From positions 1,240,001 through 1,304,000 of the forward strand of contig WUJK01000009.1 in the NCBI GenBank assembly GCA_011317545.1: a stretch of 64,000 nucleotides of DNA. The letters are read 5' to 3'. Every line of letters starts with the position of its first letter. The stretch's first letter is position 1. Under the pieces are notes generated by a model. It was not told the origin of the DNA and made no database searches. It worked only from the letters and a program-made list of their open reading frames with translations. This document shows positions 36,121-47,103 of this stretch, in pieces. The stretch is from Coniella vitis. Lineage: Eukaryota; Ascomycota; Sordariomycetes; Diaporthales; Schizoparmaceae. Both the position numbers and the translations under genes were made by a program.

Positions 36121-37410
36121 TTAAGGGCTCTTGGCAACAAAAGTGACACCCTTCTCAATGTTCTTCTTGAGGTCAGTCAAGCAGGCCTCAATGAGCTTCT
36201 CCTCGTTGGCGTCAACCTTGCCAATGGGCAGGATCTTCTCAACACCGTTGGGGCCGAGCTCGACCTTGGAGGAGAAGAAGTCGATGCCCTGGTCCTTGTA
36301 GAGAGGGGAGTCGACGAAAGTGGGCTCGACAACGCCCTTCTCGCCCTGAGCGGCGCGCAGGAGCGACTCGGCCATGCGGGCACCAGCCATGGCCATGGAG
36401 AGGGTGGCGGAACCAGCACCGTCCTTGGCCTTGACGACCTCGTCACCACCGAACTGGACGCGGTTGATGATCTCGGCGTTGGAGGACAGGTCGGGGTGGT
36501 TGGACTGGCTGAACAGAGGGACGATGGTGACACCAGAGTGGCCACCGACGACGGTGATGTTCTCGTCGGCAGGGTCGGTCTTCTTGACCTCGGAGACGAA
36601 GCGCGAGGCACGGACAACGTCCAAGGTGGTGACACCAAAGAGACGCTTGGGGTTGTAGACGCCCTTGGCCTTGAAGACCTCGGCGCAGATGGGGACGGTC
36701 GAGTTGACGGGGTTGGAGATGATCAGAATGTTGGCCTCGGGGCAGTTCTCGGCGCAAGCCTTGGCGAGGTCGCGGACAATAGAAGCGTTGGTGTTGAACA
36801 GGTCGTCGCGGCTCATGCCGGGCTTGCGGGGGACACCGGCAGGGATGAGGACAATCTCGGAGCCCTTGAGGGCATCGCTCAGGCCGGTGGCCGAGGGGCC
36901 GTAGCCGGTGACGGTGGACTTGGTGTTGATGTGGGAGATATCGGCGGCAACACCTGTGAGGAGGTGGAAGAGGGAGCAAGTTAGCAAGTCATGGTCTGGC
37001 TGGGCTGACTTGGATTGCAAAAGAGCACATGGCAGAACTTACCAGGAGCCAGACGAATGTCGTAGAGGGAGAGCTCAGTGACTCTGGGGTTGAGCTTGAG
37101 CAACAGAGACAGAGGCTGGCCAATGCCACCAGCAGCACCCAGGACAGTCACCTTGGACAGCTGGAGAAGGGGTGAAAGGAGTCAGCAAGCTGGATGATGC
37201 AACATTGAACATGAGAACGGCTTGGCTGGATGGAAGCATGCAAGACCGAGCAGAGCAGAGCAGAGCAGAGCAGAGCCGAGCAAGCATCCATCGAGGCAAG
37301 CCATCTCAAAGCTGGGCCCAAAACAACAAGGACAGCAAGGTTCGCTGGATACACACCTGGCGGGCTGAGGCCGAAAAGGCACGGCGCTGGATACGAGCAG
37401 CAGCAAACAT
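36121..37410 (-). CDS. Malate dehydrogenase, mitochondrial
   Basis: This NAD-dependent enzyme interconverts malate and oxaloacetate in the TCA cycle. Exons are 37410–37357, 37160–37043 and 36953–36121 (334 aa). The first exon encodes an Arg/Ala/Ser-rich, acid-free presequence (MFAAARIQRRAFSASARQ), which indicates mitochondrial import. The NAD-binding loop reads GAAGGIGQ and is split from the presequence by the first intron. Catalytic-region motifs IPAGVPRKPGM, ISNPVNSTVP, TTLDVVRA and GGHSGVTIVPL are all intact. The 196-nt first intron carries a GAGCA repeat. The divergent neighbour at 38826 is an unrelated hydrolase. Confidence 0.96.
37248..37275. repeat. (GAGCA)n repeat in a malate dehydrogenase intron
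   Basis: About five tandem 5-bp units within the intron at 37161–37356. Confidence 0.8.
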
Positions 37411-37747
37411 GTTGGCAGGGAGTGTGGTGATGTGGCTGAGAAAAGGACCAAGAGGCAAGAGGGTGGAAATTGGCGACGAGGGCTGCTCTTTGGAGGAGAA
37501 GGAGAGAAATGCTTTGGGGATCGGGGATGGGCTGGATCGGAAAGGCAGGCAGAGGCCAGAAAAAGTTGACAGGGCGAGAATCGGCATTCGCTAGGTGCGG
37601 GTAGGCTGGCCAGTGGGAGAGCAGCAGCCCTGGCTAAGCTGGGCTAAGCTTGCTGGTGGGGCTCTTGTCAAGCTTGTTTGTGCTGCTGTGCTGTCGGGGC
37701 TACGGAGAGATTTGCAAGGACTTGCAGGGCAGCTACAGGGCAGTCAC

Positions 37748-37777
37748 AGCACAGGGCAGCACAGGGCAGCACAGGGC
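37748..37777. repeat. Three tandem copies of a 10-bp unit
   Basis: AGCACAGGGC is repeated three times about 340–370 bp upstream of the malate dehydrogenase start. A regulatory role is possible but unproven. Confidence 0.75.
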
Positions 37778-38493
37778 TCCCCCCTGCTATGCTGCTCAGC
37801 AGTGGCCAGTGTACTATGTACTATAGTAACAAGCAAATAGGTGCTTGCAGCTTCCCTCGTTGTGCCCATACTGATGCCGAGCTGCTGCGCCGATGCAGGA
37901 AAGCAAAAGCAGGCCGCATCAGCCCAGAATAATGGCAGACAATCCACTTGGCAAGCTGCACCAGCCTTTCCGTTCTCTCCCGACAGTGACGAAGCCACAA
38001 TGAGGCTACTTGGACAATGGCTTATTGTGCTTGGTGCTTGTCAACCTTAAAAGAGGCTGTCCATCAAGCTCCTGCATAAACTCTCGCCCGGTGCTGTTCC
38101 CGTTGCCGTCCCTGGGCTTGGTGTCCTGCGGTGTCCTGCACTTGCTCGGTGGACATGAAGGCTCCAAAGGTATCAAGCTGCACTTTCGGGTCAACACACC
38201 GTCACGAATGGCCGTCGAGACTACGCTGCTGCCTAGCATTCGGTGCTTGGACGTGCCGTGACACACCATCAGAAGTTGTCACACGCGCTCGAATATGGAG
38301 GAGGGTTGAAGCAACCAAAGGATACAGCCGGACTTTGGACTAAACGCGGCCATATGCCGTGGCCGACGCCGACCATGACCGCCTGCTCCTTCACATCTTC
38401 GTTGGCTGAAAGTGACATGGGGAGATGACACTTGCTGCCGAGTGTTGGTGCTTCAGCAATCAGCCAGTCGCAGGTTGCTGTTGATAGTCGAAG

Positions 38494-38515
38494 GAAGAAG
38501 AAGAAGAAGAAGAAG
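38494..38515. repeat. (AAG)n microsatellite
   Basis: About seven AAG units, 310 bp upstream of the hydrolase start. Confidence 0.85.
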
Positions 38516-38825
38516 ATACGAGCAAAGACAGACACTCGACATCGGTCTGTTGTTCGGACTATGGACGCAACCAAAAGAATTGCCGAGCTGCGTGCCGGGG
38601 CTACTCGGTCCATCCGCGCGCCCTCGTCGGATTTGCCGGTCGTCAGCGCTGGCTTATGAGAGGGGGACGAATCTACTCGTATACAATTCATATATGCATA
38701 TAAGACGGATTCTGGTATCCTTTGCGCCTGTTGGATGACTGACGACTGGCCGGTCAACTCCACCTCTTCTGCATCTGCCACTTCGCCGCCATCACTGCTC
38801 CAGTGCGCCCTTCTCATCCATCGCC

Positions 38826-39849
38826 ATGGACAACTTACAGCAGACTATTGCCAAGGTTGGCAACTCGTGGAGCCCCAACGTCGCTATAGCACTGCTCGAG
38901 GCCTTTGAGCCACTCCAGGCAGAGGCAAACAAGCGATATGGCAGCGACATCAAGGCAGAAAAGGCCATCAAGTACGGGTCGGATGCGCGCCACCGTATCG
39001 ATGTCTACAGCCCCGCTGCTGGTGCCTCGAACCGCCCAGTCATTGTCTATTTCCACGGCGGCGGCCTCGTGACGGGCGACAATGATCTGACCCCCAATGT
39101 CTATACCAACGTAGGTATGTATCAAAACCATTTCTCGCCATTATTGTTTGTTGATCCATGAGGTTCGTATAATAATGTCTAACAAATGACGCATCATAGG
39201 CAACTGGTTCACCCAACGCGGCTACATTACCTGTCTCGCTACGTACCGACTTGCTCTGCAGGGCGGCCACCACCCCGACGGCGCCGAGGACGTGACAAGC
39301 GCCCTGAAGTGGGTCCAGGCCAACATTGCCAACTACGGCGGCGACGCCTCCAAGGTGGTCGTCCTGGGCCAGTCGGCCGGCGGCATCCACGTCCTGACGG
39401 CCTTTTTCCTGGGCTACCTCGATCATTACCCCTCCCCGCTCCTGCACGGCTTCGTCTCGCTCTCTGCGCCTTTCACCATTGACGTGTCGAATGCCAAGCG
39501 CAACGAGGTGCTTGCCGATTGGTTCCAGGACGCGGACGCCAGTCAATACAACGAGCGCTACACCCCCCTCGCGCTCTTTCGGCAATGGCACGAAAAAAGC
39601 GGCGGCAGCAAGACACTACCGTTTCCGATCCGGTTCGTCATTGGCGAGCTGGACATGGAGGAAGCGACCGAGGGCACTTTTGCCTTTGTCGCGGAGTTTC
39701 AAAAGCGCCTGGGCAAGCTGCCGCTGCTGGAGGTGCTCAGGGGCCACAACCATGTGTCGTACTGTTTTGGATTGGGAATCGAGCAGGATCCGATTTACGA
39801 GGAGGCAGGAAAGCGACTGGTGGATTATGTGGAGGAGTTTCTGCAGTAA
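38826..39849 (+). CDS. Alpha/beta hydrolase, esterase/HSL-like
   Basis: Exons are 38826–39114 and 39200–39849 (312 aa). The sequence follows the alpha/beta-hydrolase-3 (hormone-sensitive-lipase-like) plan. The oxyanion-hole motif is FHGGG (about residues 75–79), the nucleophile elbow is GQSAG (Ser about 154), the acid is probably the Asp of GELDMEE (about 248) and the catalytic His lies in GHNHVSY (about 280). No signal peptide or membrane segment is visible, so it should be intracellular. The natural ester substrate cannot be told from sequence. The gene converges on a Gly/His-rich protein gene 284 bp away. Confidence 0.88.
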
Positions 39850-40133
39850 AGTGAGTCCTTGTATAACATTTCACGACACTAGGTTACACGGCACACTATG
39901 AATACTTAATTTTTTCAATGACACAATCAATATGAAGAAAGATTTCATTGTCTATAGATGTATGGGTATTCCAAAAGCCAGTCCCTAATCCTTTCATGCA
40001 ACCAATATCCGTATACTATGTAAACCGCCAAGCCAGGATTCTTGGGCTCCAGCCTGTTATGCGATGCCGTGGCACAAAATAAAAAGGAATCATAACGACG
40101 CGCGTATCGTGCTCAAGTAAACATGTTCCAGAA

Positions 40134-40688
40134 CTACCACCCACCATGATGGCCGTGGTGGCCGTGGTGACCGTGGTGACCGTGATGTCCATGGTGCCCA
40201 TGATGGCCGCCACCAAACCCACCTGGCTGCTGCTGGTGGTGATGGTGATGGTGCTGCCCTCCTCCACCCCCCATCAGACCACCCAACAAGCCCCCATGAT
40301 GCGGCGGCTGCTGAGGCGGTTGATGATGGTGGTGGTGTCCATGATGTCCACCGTGATGTCCACCATGATGAGACGACCGGTGCATCTTGTGCGAAATCAC
40401 ATTCGCCGCGACTGCCCCGCCCACGGCCCCGAGCGCGACTTTCAGTTTATTTGTTTTGCCACTTCCGTGTGAGCTGCCGAGGTTGTTGGCTGCGAAACCG
40501 CCGGCTGTGCCGCCTAGGGCGGTGGCCATGAAGCCGCGTTCGCCGTCGGCTGCTGGCTGTTGTTGTTGTTGCTGCTGCTGCTGCTGGTTGTAGTATTGTG
40601 AGGTTGGGGCGTATTGTTGGTATGCAGGAGGGGCGGTCTGGGTGTAGTGCGGTTGTTTGGGCGCGTTGTAGTAGTCTGCTGCTGACAT
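40134..40688 (-). CDS. Gly/His/Gln-rich small protein with glycine-zipper core
   Basis: A single-exon ORF of 184 aa that I cannot assign to a function. The N-terminus is Tyr/Pro/Gln-rich with a run of 10 Gln. The centre (about residues 52–100) is the only ordered-looking part: two GxxxG-type stretches (ALGGTAGGFAANN and ALGAVGGAVAANV) resembling glycine-zipper membrane hairpins. The C-terminal half is almost entirely His, Gly, Gln and Pro and ends in repeated GHH units before GGW. Such proteins are common in filamentous fungi and are often stress-induced, but their role is poorly known. Metal binding by the His tail is inference. The coding DNA is trinucleotide-repetitive, so repeat length may vary between strains. 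Confidence 0.75.
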   Translation of the reverse strand: MSAADYYNAPKQPHYTQTAPPAYQQYAPTSQYYNQQQQQQQQQQPAADGERGFMATALGGTAGGFAANNLGSSHGSGKTNKLKVALGAVGGAVAANVISHKMHRSSHHGGHHGGHHGHHHHHQPPQQPPHHGGLLGGLMGGGGGQHHHHHHQQQPGGFGGGHHGHHGHHGHHGHHGHHGHHGGW

Positions 40689-41105
40689 TCTGGGATGGTT
40701 GCGACGAGGACTTTTGTTGGTTGGGTTGTTTTGGTGTATATATATATATAAATATGTATATGTTTGTTTCGAATTTGTAAAAATCTATAAAAGACCGGTA
40801 TGTTATCGTGTGATGAAGCGAACGAGTCTTGAGAGGTTGGAAAGATAGTAAGTCAAGTTGGTAAAAGTACTTCTCGCTCACACTTCCGTCTTTATATAAA
40901 ACTCAAAGCACACGCGTAAACAATACAACAACGAGAAAGCGTTCAAGCATGAAATAGCAAGTGAGGCGCAGCAGTTTGGTCTTGGCAATCAGCTGTTGCT
41001 GTGCGTACGTATTGCTTGGATTGCTTGGGAGTATTCTCAGTCGACCAATCGCATAGCGGTCCGAGAAGTAACTCACAGCCTCCCACTCCCCCCGGCGCGG
41101 CGCAG

Positions 41106-41135
41106 GGCGGCGGCGGCGGCGGCGGCGGCGGCGGC
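41106..41135. repeat. (GGC)n trinucleotide repeat
   Basis: Ten tandem GGC units in the divergent intergenic region. Confidence 0.9.
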
Positions 41136-42083
41136 TGTGTTTTTGATTTGCGGGGGCGTTGGCCTCGGGTTCGGGTTCGGATTGCGCCACAGTTGCGCAG
41201 CGGGCTGGCGGCTTTTTGTTGAGGCATTGATGAGGTAAGCAGAGGCTGAGAGGCTGGTAGCTTTGGCCGAGGCAAACGGGCGACTCTACCTCTCCAATCA
41301 CGAACGGACTTAACCCTTTAGCAGCAGCACGCTTCATCAATCTGCCTCGTCCAAACCCCAGGAGACAACCTGGCCGAGCTCTATATGAGGCTCGAACAAA
41401 TTATACTGGGCCTGGGCCGTTGGTGCTCATCCAGCAATTTGTGTGTCGAGAGCACAACTTGTGTAATCTTCTTATGCTTGTGTTGAAAAACGACCTACAA
41501 CTCAAGTAATTGGCCACGGTTCTCTGCCCTCGATACAGAAGACGGCCATGCGCTGTCGATTCTTTGAGTAGCACCGTTGGTTCAACTTCTTGACATCAGC
41601 GTCAGTCAGCTATCAATCATTTGGCAGTGTCAGCAAGCTTTTTTGAGCGGCAGCAGCGGCAGCAGCAGCGCGCTCATCCTACTCGTCCCCAATTTGTCCC
41701 CGATGGACTCGGCAGGCTTTAGATCCAAGTCTGCAGAAACCAGGGCGTCTTGGTGGAGCAGACAAGCGAATTCGCTACAATGTCCTCCGGCGCGTGCAGT
41801 TTAACCGTGACGATCCGGCACATGGCCCCGAGGGGTTCGCAAGGTTCACTGCCAGGGCGCACGCAAAAGAAAGTTGGGGTAGACATCACTTGGAGGGGGT
41901 CAGAAAGTGGAGGGGCAAATGGCGGGGGACAAGGTGGCGTACATATGCATGTGAGGAATTATGACAGGAACCGAACTCAAGGCTGGGGGAGCAGAGCGAA
42001 CACCACCGCGTCGATGTGCCCGGACTGTTCCTGCAACAGAGAGTAGTCTGAATGTCGCTGTTGATGTCACTCCACCGCTGCTG

Positions 42084-42107
42084 GCAGCAGCAGCAGCAGC
42101 AGCAGCA
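42084..42107. repeat. (GCA)n trinucleotide repeat
   Basis: Eight tandem GCA units about 215–235 bp upstream of the esterase start codon. Confidence 0.85.
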
Positions 42108-42319
42108 ATTCCACCAATGGAACGGGATTGCACAAGGAGAGGCGAACACTATGTCGACGCTGGCGAAAGGCTATATTTACCTGACCGGGTCTTGGCACTC
42201 ATGGCCGTGGACTACAAGTCGTTTGACGGAGCTTGTCCCTGGGCCCAGCATCCATCATCGGTCATCTCTGGCAATCTTTCTCTTGATACTGCTGGCACTT
42301 GCGGTGACTTCTAGCAGCC

Positions 42320-43533
42320 ATGCCAGCCCCATCCAGACTCGCGTCAGCATGTGCAGCCGCTCTGTCGTTACCATGGTTGGCCAAGTCAAGCCCCGTGTCC
42401 AAGTCGCACCCGTCGCCCTTCAACTGGCAAGAGACCAAATATGTGTAGGTAGACAGGCGGGTATGCTTGGGCGTCAGAAAACATCAGCTGGCTGACCCAG
42501 CCGGCCCACAGCATCGCATTTGGTGATTCCTACACGTATGCCCAAGGCACCCTCGGCTACGCAAACTCAACCTTTATCGGCTCCAACCTGAACTTCTCCT
42601 ACACACCCGAGCAGCTCCTCTCGGACCGCATCATGCAGGAAGACGTCGACAGCACCGCCAACCGCGGGCCCAACTGGATCGAAAATATCACCCAGTGCGG
42701 CGTCAAGCCCGGCCTCACCGACCCGCAGACCTGCCCTATCCAGCTGTGGGACTTTGCCTTTGGCGGCGCCGACGTCTCGGTCGAATACCTGCCCTTGCAC
42801 CACAACTGGTCCGTCCAGCTCGTCAACCAAACCGAGCAGTTCCTGCGCTACGGCCAGCCCGTGCTCAAGGACATTGTCGACGCCGACAAAACGCTTGTTG
42901 CGCTCTGGATCGGCATCAACGACATTGGCGACTCCGACGAGCTCGACGTGGACTTTCCCACTTTCTACGACGAGCTCATCACGACCTTGTTTGAGCAGGC
43001 GGTCAGCTCCGTGTACAACGCGGGCTACAAGAAGTGGTTGTTCATGAAGCTGCCGCCGTTGAACCGCACGCCCAGCAACCTCGTGCGCGCCGCGGGCCCC
43101 CTGCCCAACACCACCATGATTGGCTGGTGGGACGACACGCTGCAAGCGCACGCCGACAAGTTTGCCGACGAGCACGCCGACGCATCGGTGCTGGTGTTTG
43201 ACTCGAACACCTTTTTGAATGGCGTGCTGGATAATGCGGCCTCGTATGGAATTACAAACACCACGTCGTACTGCCCTGAGTACAACCAGCCGTTGCCTGT
43301 TACGCAGTATGGGTGTTTGCCTTTGGATGAGTACTTTTGGTATAATACTGGACACATGTAAGTGTATTCTTTTGTTGTTTGTTTTTTCGTCTATTAAAAT
43401 ATCGCATCCTACATTGATTGGCCGAGTGGAGACAGAATGCTTCGAATATGGACTGACCTCACATAGGACCACACACGTTCACTCCATCTTGGCTGCGGAG
43501 GTGGAAAAGTTCCTTAAGGCGTCATCGAAATGA
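42320..43533 (+). CDS. Secreted SGNH/GDSL esterase, CE16 acetylesterase-like
   Basis: Exons are 42320–42444, 42512–43357 and 43467–43533 (345 aa). The ATG at 42320 gives a signal peptide (MPAPSRLASACAAALSLPWLA) and the frame HPSPFNWQETKYV that leads into the catalytic block. The first intron has a GTAGGT donor and CACAG acceptor in phase 2. SGNH blocks are AFGDSYTY (Ser), FGGADVSVEY (Gly), GINDIGD (Asn) and YNTGHMTTHVH (catalytic His region), with several N-glycosylation sites between. The layout matches carbohydrate esterase family 16, whose members remove acetyl groups from hemicellulose oligosaccharides, but other lipolytic SGNH enzymes share the same blocks. It is the first of three + strand genes with a regulator and an alpha-galactosidase. 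Confidence 0.88.
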
Positions 43534-44221
43534 GATCAAGTCGCAGCAACTTGAACTCTCGCGAGCATGGTGCTTGTAGAGACAGGCCAAAGTGGTCAAA
43601 TCATGTCTATCTTCTTTCTAATCGTCCAAGTCACAATTCATAGATTCCTAACGCAAAATCAAATCCAAGGTCGTCCATCAAGCATTCAGTGTTCATAACA
43701 CCCAACAACCAATTGTTCAGGCCCGGCCCTTCAACGAGCGATGAGCTCGTCTCGAGGCCATCACCAACCACCACCGTAGTCCTCGAACCCATGTCACATA
43801 TGAAAAGGAATACGAAACGAGGTTAGACTGGTTGGCTTAGCGTCCTGAAGGCATGGGACCAGCTGCCCAATCAGATGTCCCTGGGCGCTCTGCTCCTCCA
43901 TCCCTATTCCTACAACAAAAGCAGCAAGGACCACGCCCGATTCAAAGATCAACAATCAAGTCATCATTGTTTCTACTAAATGTTGTTTTCCTTTTCGTTC
44001 TTTCTGTTGTTGCTTCATTTTCAAGCTTTGCGAAGGTCCTTTGTCGACATGATACCGCTCCCAGCTTGCATGAGCCTTCCAGGTGTTGAGGGTGTGCGCT
44101 CCTAGATATAACAGATTCACAGCTCGGTAAATATACCATACAGCGCAGATCATTGCACGCACACACTCGTGTGTACTTGGCCTGGTCTTGCGCAACGACG
44201 CAATACGCGGGATCCCCGACA
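43534..44221. other. Intergenic; promoter of the Upc2-type regulator
   Basis: No gene is seen. The frame of the regulator is open back to 44153, but its first ATG there gives an unlikely N-terminus. Confidence 0.45.
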
Positions 44222-46180
44222 ATGACAATGACGGTCCTGACGAGCAGCACCGCGACTGCGCGAAGCATTGACCCGCAACGCAAGAGAAAAGCGCACAGCA
44301 AGTCGCGACTTGGATGCGCAAACTGCAAGATACGGCATGTCAAGGTAAGACGATGATTCTCACAAGCCTCTTCTACTCTCGTCGTCGCCTGCTCTCATCT
44401 TTGCTTTCTGTATCTTTTTTTTGCAAGTCAAGTTGGTGAATGTGCTAACGAGTAGGTCCCCTCTTCGTTCTTGAACAAAAGTGCGACGAGGCCAAACCAG
44501 AGTGTAAACCATGCGCTGCCTTTGGCCTAGCATGTAATTACAGTCCAAATTCTTCTTCGTCAGCAGCAGCAGCAGCAGCAGCAGCAGGAGGAGCAGCAGC
44601 AGCAGCAACAGGGATCGGAGAGCTCGTTCTTTCGTTTAATCGCAAGGGCGCCTTTGTCATGGACTACTCGCCGTCGTCACCGCCATCGTCACCAGGGAGG
44701 CCGCCCGTGTCAGTGGACAAGACCATGCTGGGCATGATCAATAGCGCGCTCGAAGGCTCACCGACCGCAGCTAGATTTAGAGGCCTCGGGAAACCGAGCG
44801 CGCGCCGCTCGAGTGGCAAGAGTAAGAGTCAAAATCAACCACAGCGGCCTGCGCAGCGGGATGTCTGTTGGTATGCTATGGAGCAGGCCGATCTGGATGT
44901 GCTGCATCGCTTCAGCCACCGCTCCGTGCTGACGTTTGGTAACGAGACTACACGGGTGGTGTTGCAGAGGGAGACACCCAGGCTGGCTTGTCTTGTGAGT
45001 TGCTGTGTCTGCTATTAATTGGCTCGTTGTTGTGCGTTTATTTCAAGACGATTTTCCATGTCAATGACTTTTTGTTTTGGGACTCGGTCACTATTGGCAT
45101 GTATTCTATCCCAAACAATAAACAGCAACTGACCCGCAAAACCTCCCAGCACCCCTTCCTCATGCACCTGGTCCTCACCTTCACCCTGATGCACGACCGC
45201 CTCTCTCTCCAGCCCTCGAGCACACGCTTCACCCGGCGCGAGGCCTACCACTACTACACTGGCACAGCCCTGTTCAACAGGCTTCTCCAGACGCAGTCCT
45301 ACCGAAACAGCCTCACCCCGTCCGAACGCGACGCCTGCTGGATCGCCTCCGCCCTCCTGGGCCTGATTTGCATCGCACACATGGACGCCTCGACGCCCGC
45401 GGAGGCCTGGCCGCTGCAGTCGCCCGGCCCCGGGGAGCCGGACTGGCTGGCGTTCAACATGGGCAAGAACGACCTCTGGGAGGTCTGTGACCCGTTGAGG
45501 GCAGACAGTTGTTTCCGGGCCATGCTGGCGGTCAAGTCTGTGCAGGAAAGCGGGCAAGGGGACGGAGACGACGACGCTGCCAGGTTTACGCCCGCTGAAC
45601 GGCATGAAGGCGGCGGCGGGTTTCCGAATCTCAGTGAGGATATTCTGGAAGTTCTAGGACTTTCCAAAAGCAAGGAGGACGAGGACGAAGACAACGGTGC
45701 GCTGGCTTGGGACGCGAATCCGTATTCCTGCGCTGCGACTATCCTCTCCCAGCTTATGCCGCTCGAGTACAATGCACGAACCATTCTCAAGTTTGCAGCC
45801 TTTACGAACCATGCGACGCCTGCGTTTCGCGCGCTGTGGGGGCTCAAGGACCCTGGGGCTTTGATTCTGGTTGCGTATTGGTATGCGAAGGCGATACCAT
45901 CGCCGTTTTGGTGGATTCGGTATGTTTTTTTTTTTTTTCTTTTTTTCCCTTTTTTTTCTTCTTTTTCTTTCTTTGGGCTATCTTGACCCCAGAGTGATAC
46001 GGGAAGAGGCATCCTGGATCAAACTGAAGCTAAACGAGGTCAACTTGATGTAGCAAACGGGCGATGCTAGAGTGTCAAGCCATGTGCATTTATCTAGAGC
46101 GATATCACAGCGACGTGCCTCACTTGGAAGATATTCTCCGGTTTCCAAAGGTGAGTTGTGGCTTGTTGGCAGCGGATTGA
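44222..46180 (+). CDS. Zn2Cys6 transcription factor, Upc2/Ecm22-like architecture
   Basis: Exons are 44222–44344, 44482–44994, 45150–45919 and 46054–46180 (510 aa if the last exon reads to TGA). The zinc cluster follows a basic stretch: SRLGCANCKIRHVKCDE then CKPC and C (about residues 32–60). This RK-rich lead plus GCxxCKxRxVKCDE pattern is that of Upc2-type regulators. A poly-Ala/Gly run encoded by a CAG repeat follows. The middle and C-terminal part fit the fungal-specific regulatory domain, with an acidic patch (KEDEDEDNG) and a family-typical ending LECQAMCIYLERYHSDVPHLEDILRFPK. A GTGAGT after this PK could instead start a last intron, so the extreme C-terminus is uncertain. It lies between the esterase and the alpha-galactosidase and is a candidate local regulator. 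Confidence 0.82.
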
Positions 46181-47103
46181 GACTTGAGACGTAGAAGAAA
46201 GGTGAAGGGTGGATTTAGCGCACCAATACCGGACGCCCTCGTCTGTAATGTATATATATATATATGTATGTATGTATCATACTATTCAACTTTGGAGTTG
46301 CGAACAAGACTGTAAGAAGTCTAGTTTAAAAAGGGCACAGTAGAAATACCAAAGAGCAATAAAATAGGACTTGATGGTTACTCGTCTAATGCTGTAAATG
46401 TTTACGTGTTTTCGTTCTGTCATCGAACATGCTCGTTAATCCTCTTTTTTTTTTTTTTTCTCGTAACGTCGTCACCCTACAAGTGAATCCACTCCCAGGA
46501 TCTCATTCATCGGGGGATGCCCTGTGATATGAGAGGTGCGCTTCCACAGGGCCTTCTCCAAAAGCATAAAAAGGAATTAAAAACCAGAATCGAGGGAGCC
46601 GGGTGAAGGGAGGGGGGGGGGTGGTGGGTTCCAAATACTACGTAGTATGTAATGAATACTATTTCCGCAGCAAGTACAGTAAGTACTATTTCCTTTATGC
46701 GGGGTAAACAAGTCCTGGTCTCAAGTTCATGTCACAGAATACAACGCCGAGCGGATATAACCTCAAAACAAGGGTCAGCGGCTGCTGAAAAGGAGAGCGC
46801 AAAGGGCTTCTTGTACCAAGGCACATGTAGCTCATGGGATTTCCGAATCAAGTATGTTAGCATGGGATATCAACCACTTATAGTAAGTCATCTAGGTACG
46901 TGACCATTCAGTTGAACGCGGCGTTGTACTCGGAATTGATATTCCAAAAGAACAACCCGGCCGGGTGGGGGGAGGAAGGGGAAAGGCCCAAACAACGAAG
47001 AATGCATATATAAATGGAATGATATTCCATGATCCTTCCTCTTTTATGTCTCTTTTATCCCCTCCTCCTTCCATCAGAACAACCAGGCCGTCTGTCCATC
47101 ACA
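46181..47103. other. Intergenic; alpha-galactosidase promoter
   Basis: It contains a (TA)n run at 46253–46264, a T17 run near 46446 and the 12-bp palindrome TACTACGTAGTA at 46636–46647. A TATATAAAT element at 47006–47014, about 90 bp upstream of the ATG, is a good TATA candidate. No gene is supported. Confidence 0.5.
47006..47014 (+). promoter_or_regulatory. Candidate TATA box of the alpha-galactosidase gene
   Basis: TATATAAAT lies about 90 bp before the start codon and is followed by a pyrimidine-rich stretch, the usual arrangement for strongly regulated fungal hydrolase genes. Confidence 0.5.

Larger units (their letters stand above)
37411..38825. other. Divergent promoter region, malate dehydrogenase and hydrolase
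   Basis: Both flanking genes start from this 1.4-kb region. It contains a 10-bp repeat (AGCACAGGGC, three copies) at 37748–37777, a TACTATGTA motif at 37812–37820 and an (AAG)n run at 38494–38515. No gene is supported inside. Confidence 0.5.
40689..42319. other. Divergent intergenic region with trinucleotide repeats
   Basis: This lies between the Gly/His-rich protein (−) and the acetylesterase (+). It contains a (TA)n run near 40737–40751, which may hold the TATA element of the − strand gene. A (GGC)n run lies at 41106–41135 and a (GCA)n run at 42084–42107. ORFs over the repeats are artefacts of trinucleotide periodicity. Confidence 0.5.

Noticed and set aside
36025..36984. 319-codon ORF on the + strand over malate dehydrogenase
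   Set aside because: It is the antisense shadow of a highly expressed-type codon pattern; the − strand encodes a complete, motif-perfect malate dehydrogenase.
42567..43472. 301-codon ORF on the − strand over the acetylesterase
   Set aside because: Antisense shadow; the + strand has all SGNH blocks and consistent splice phases.
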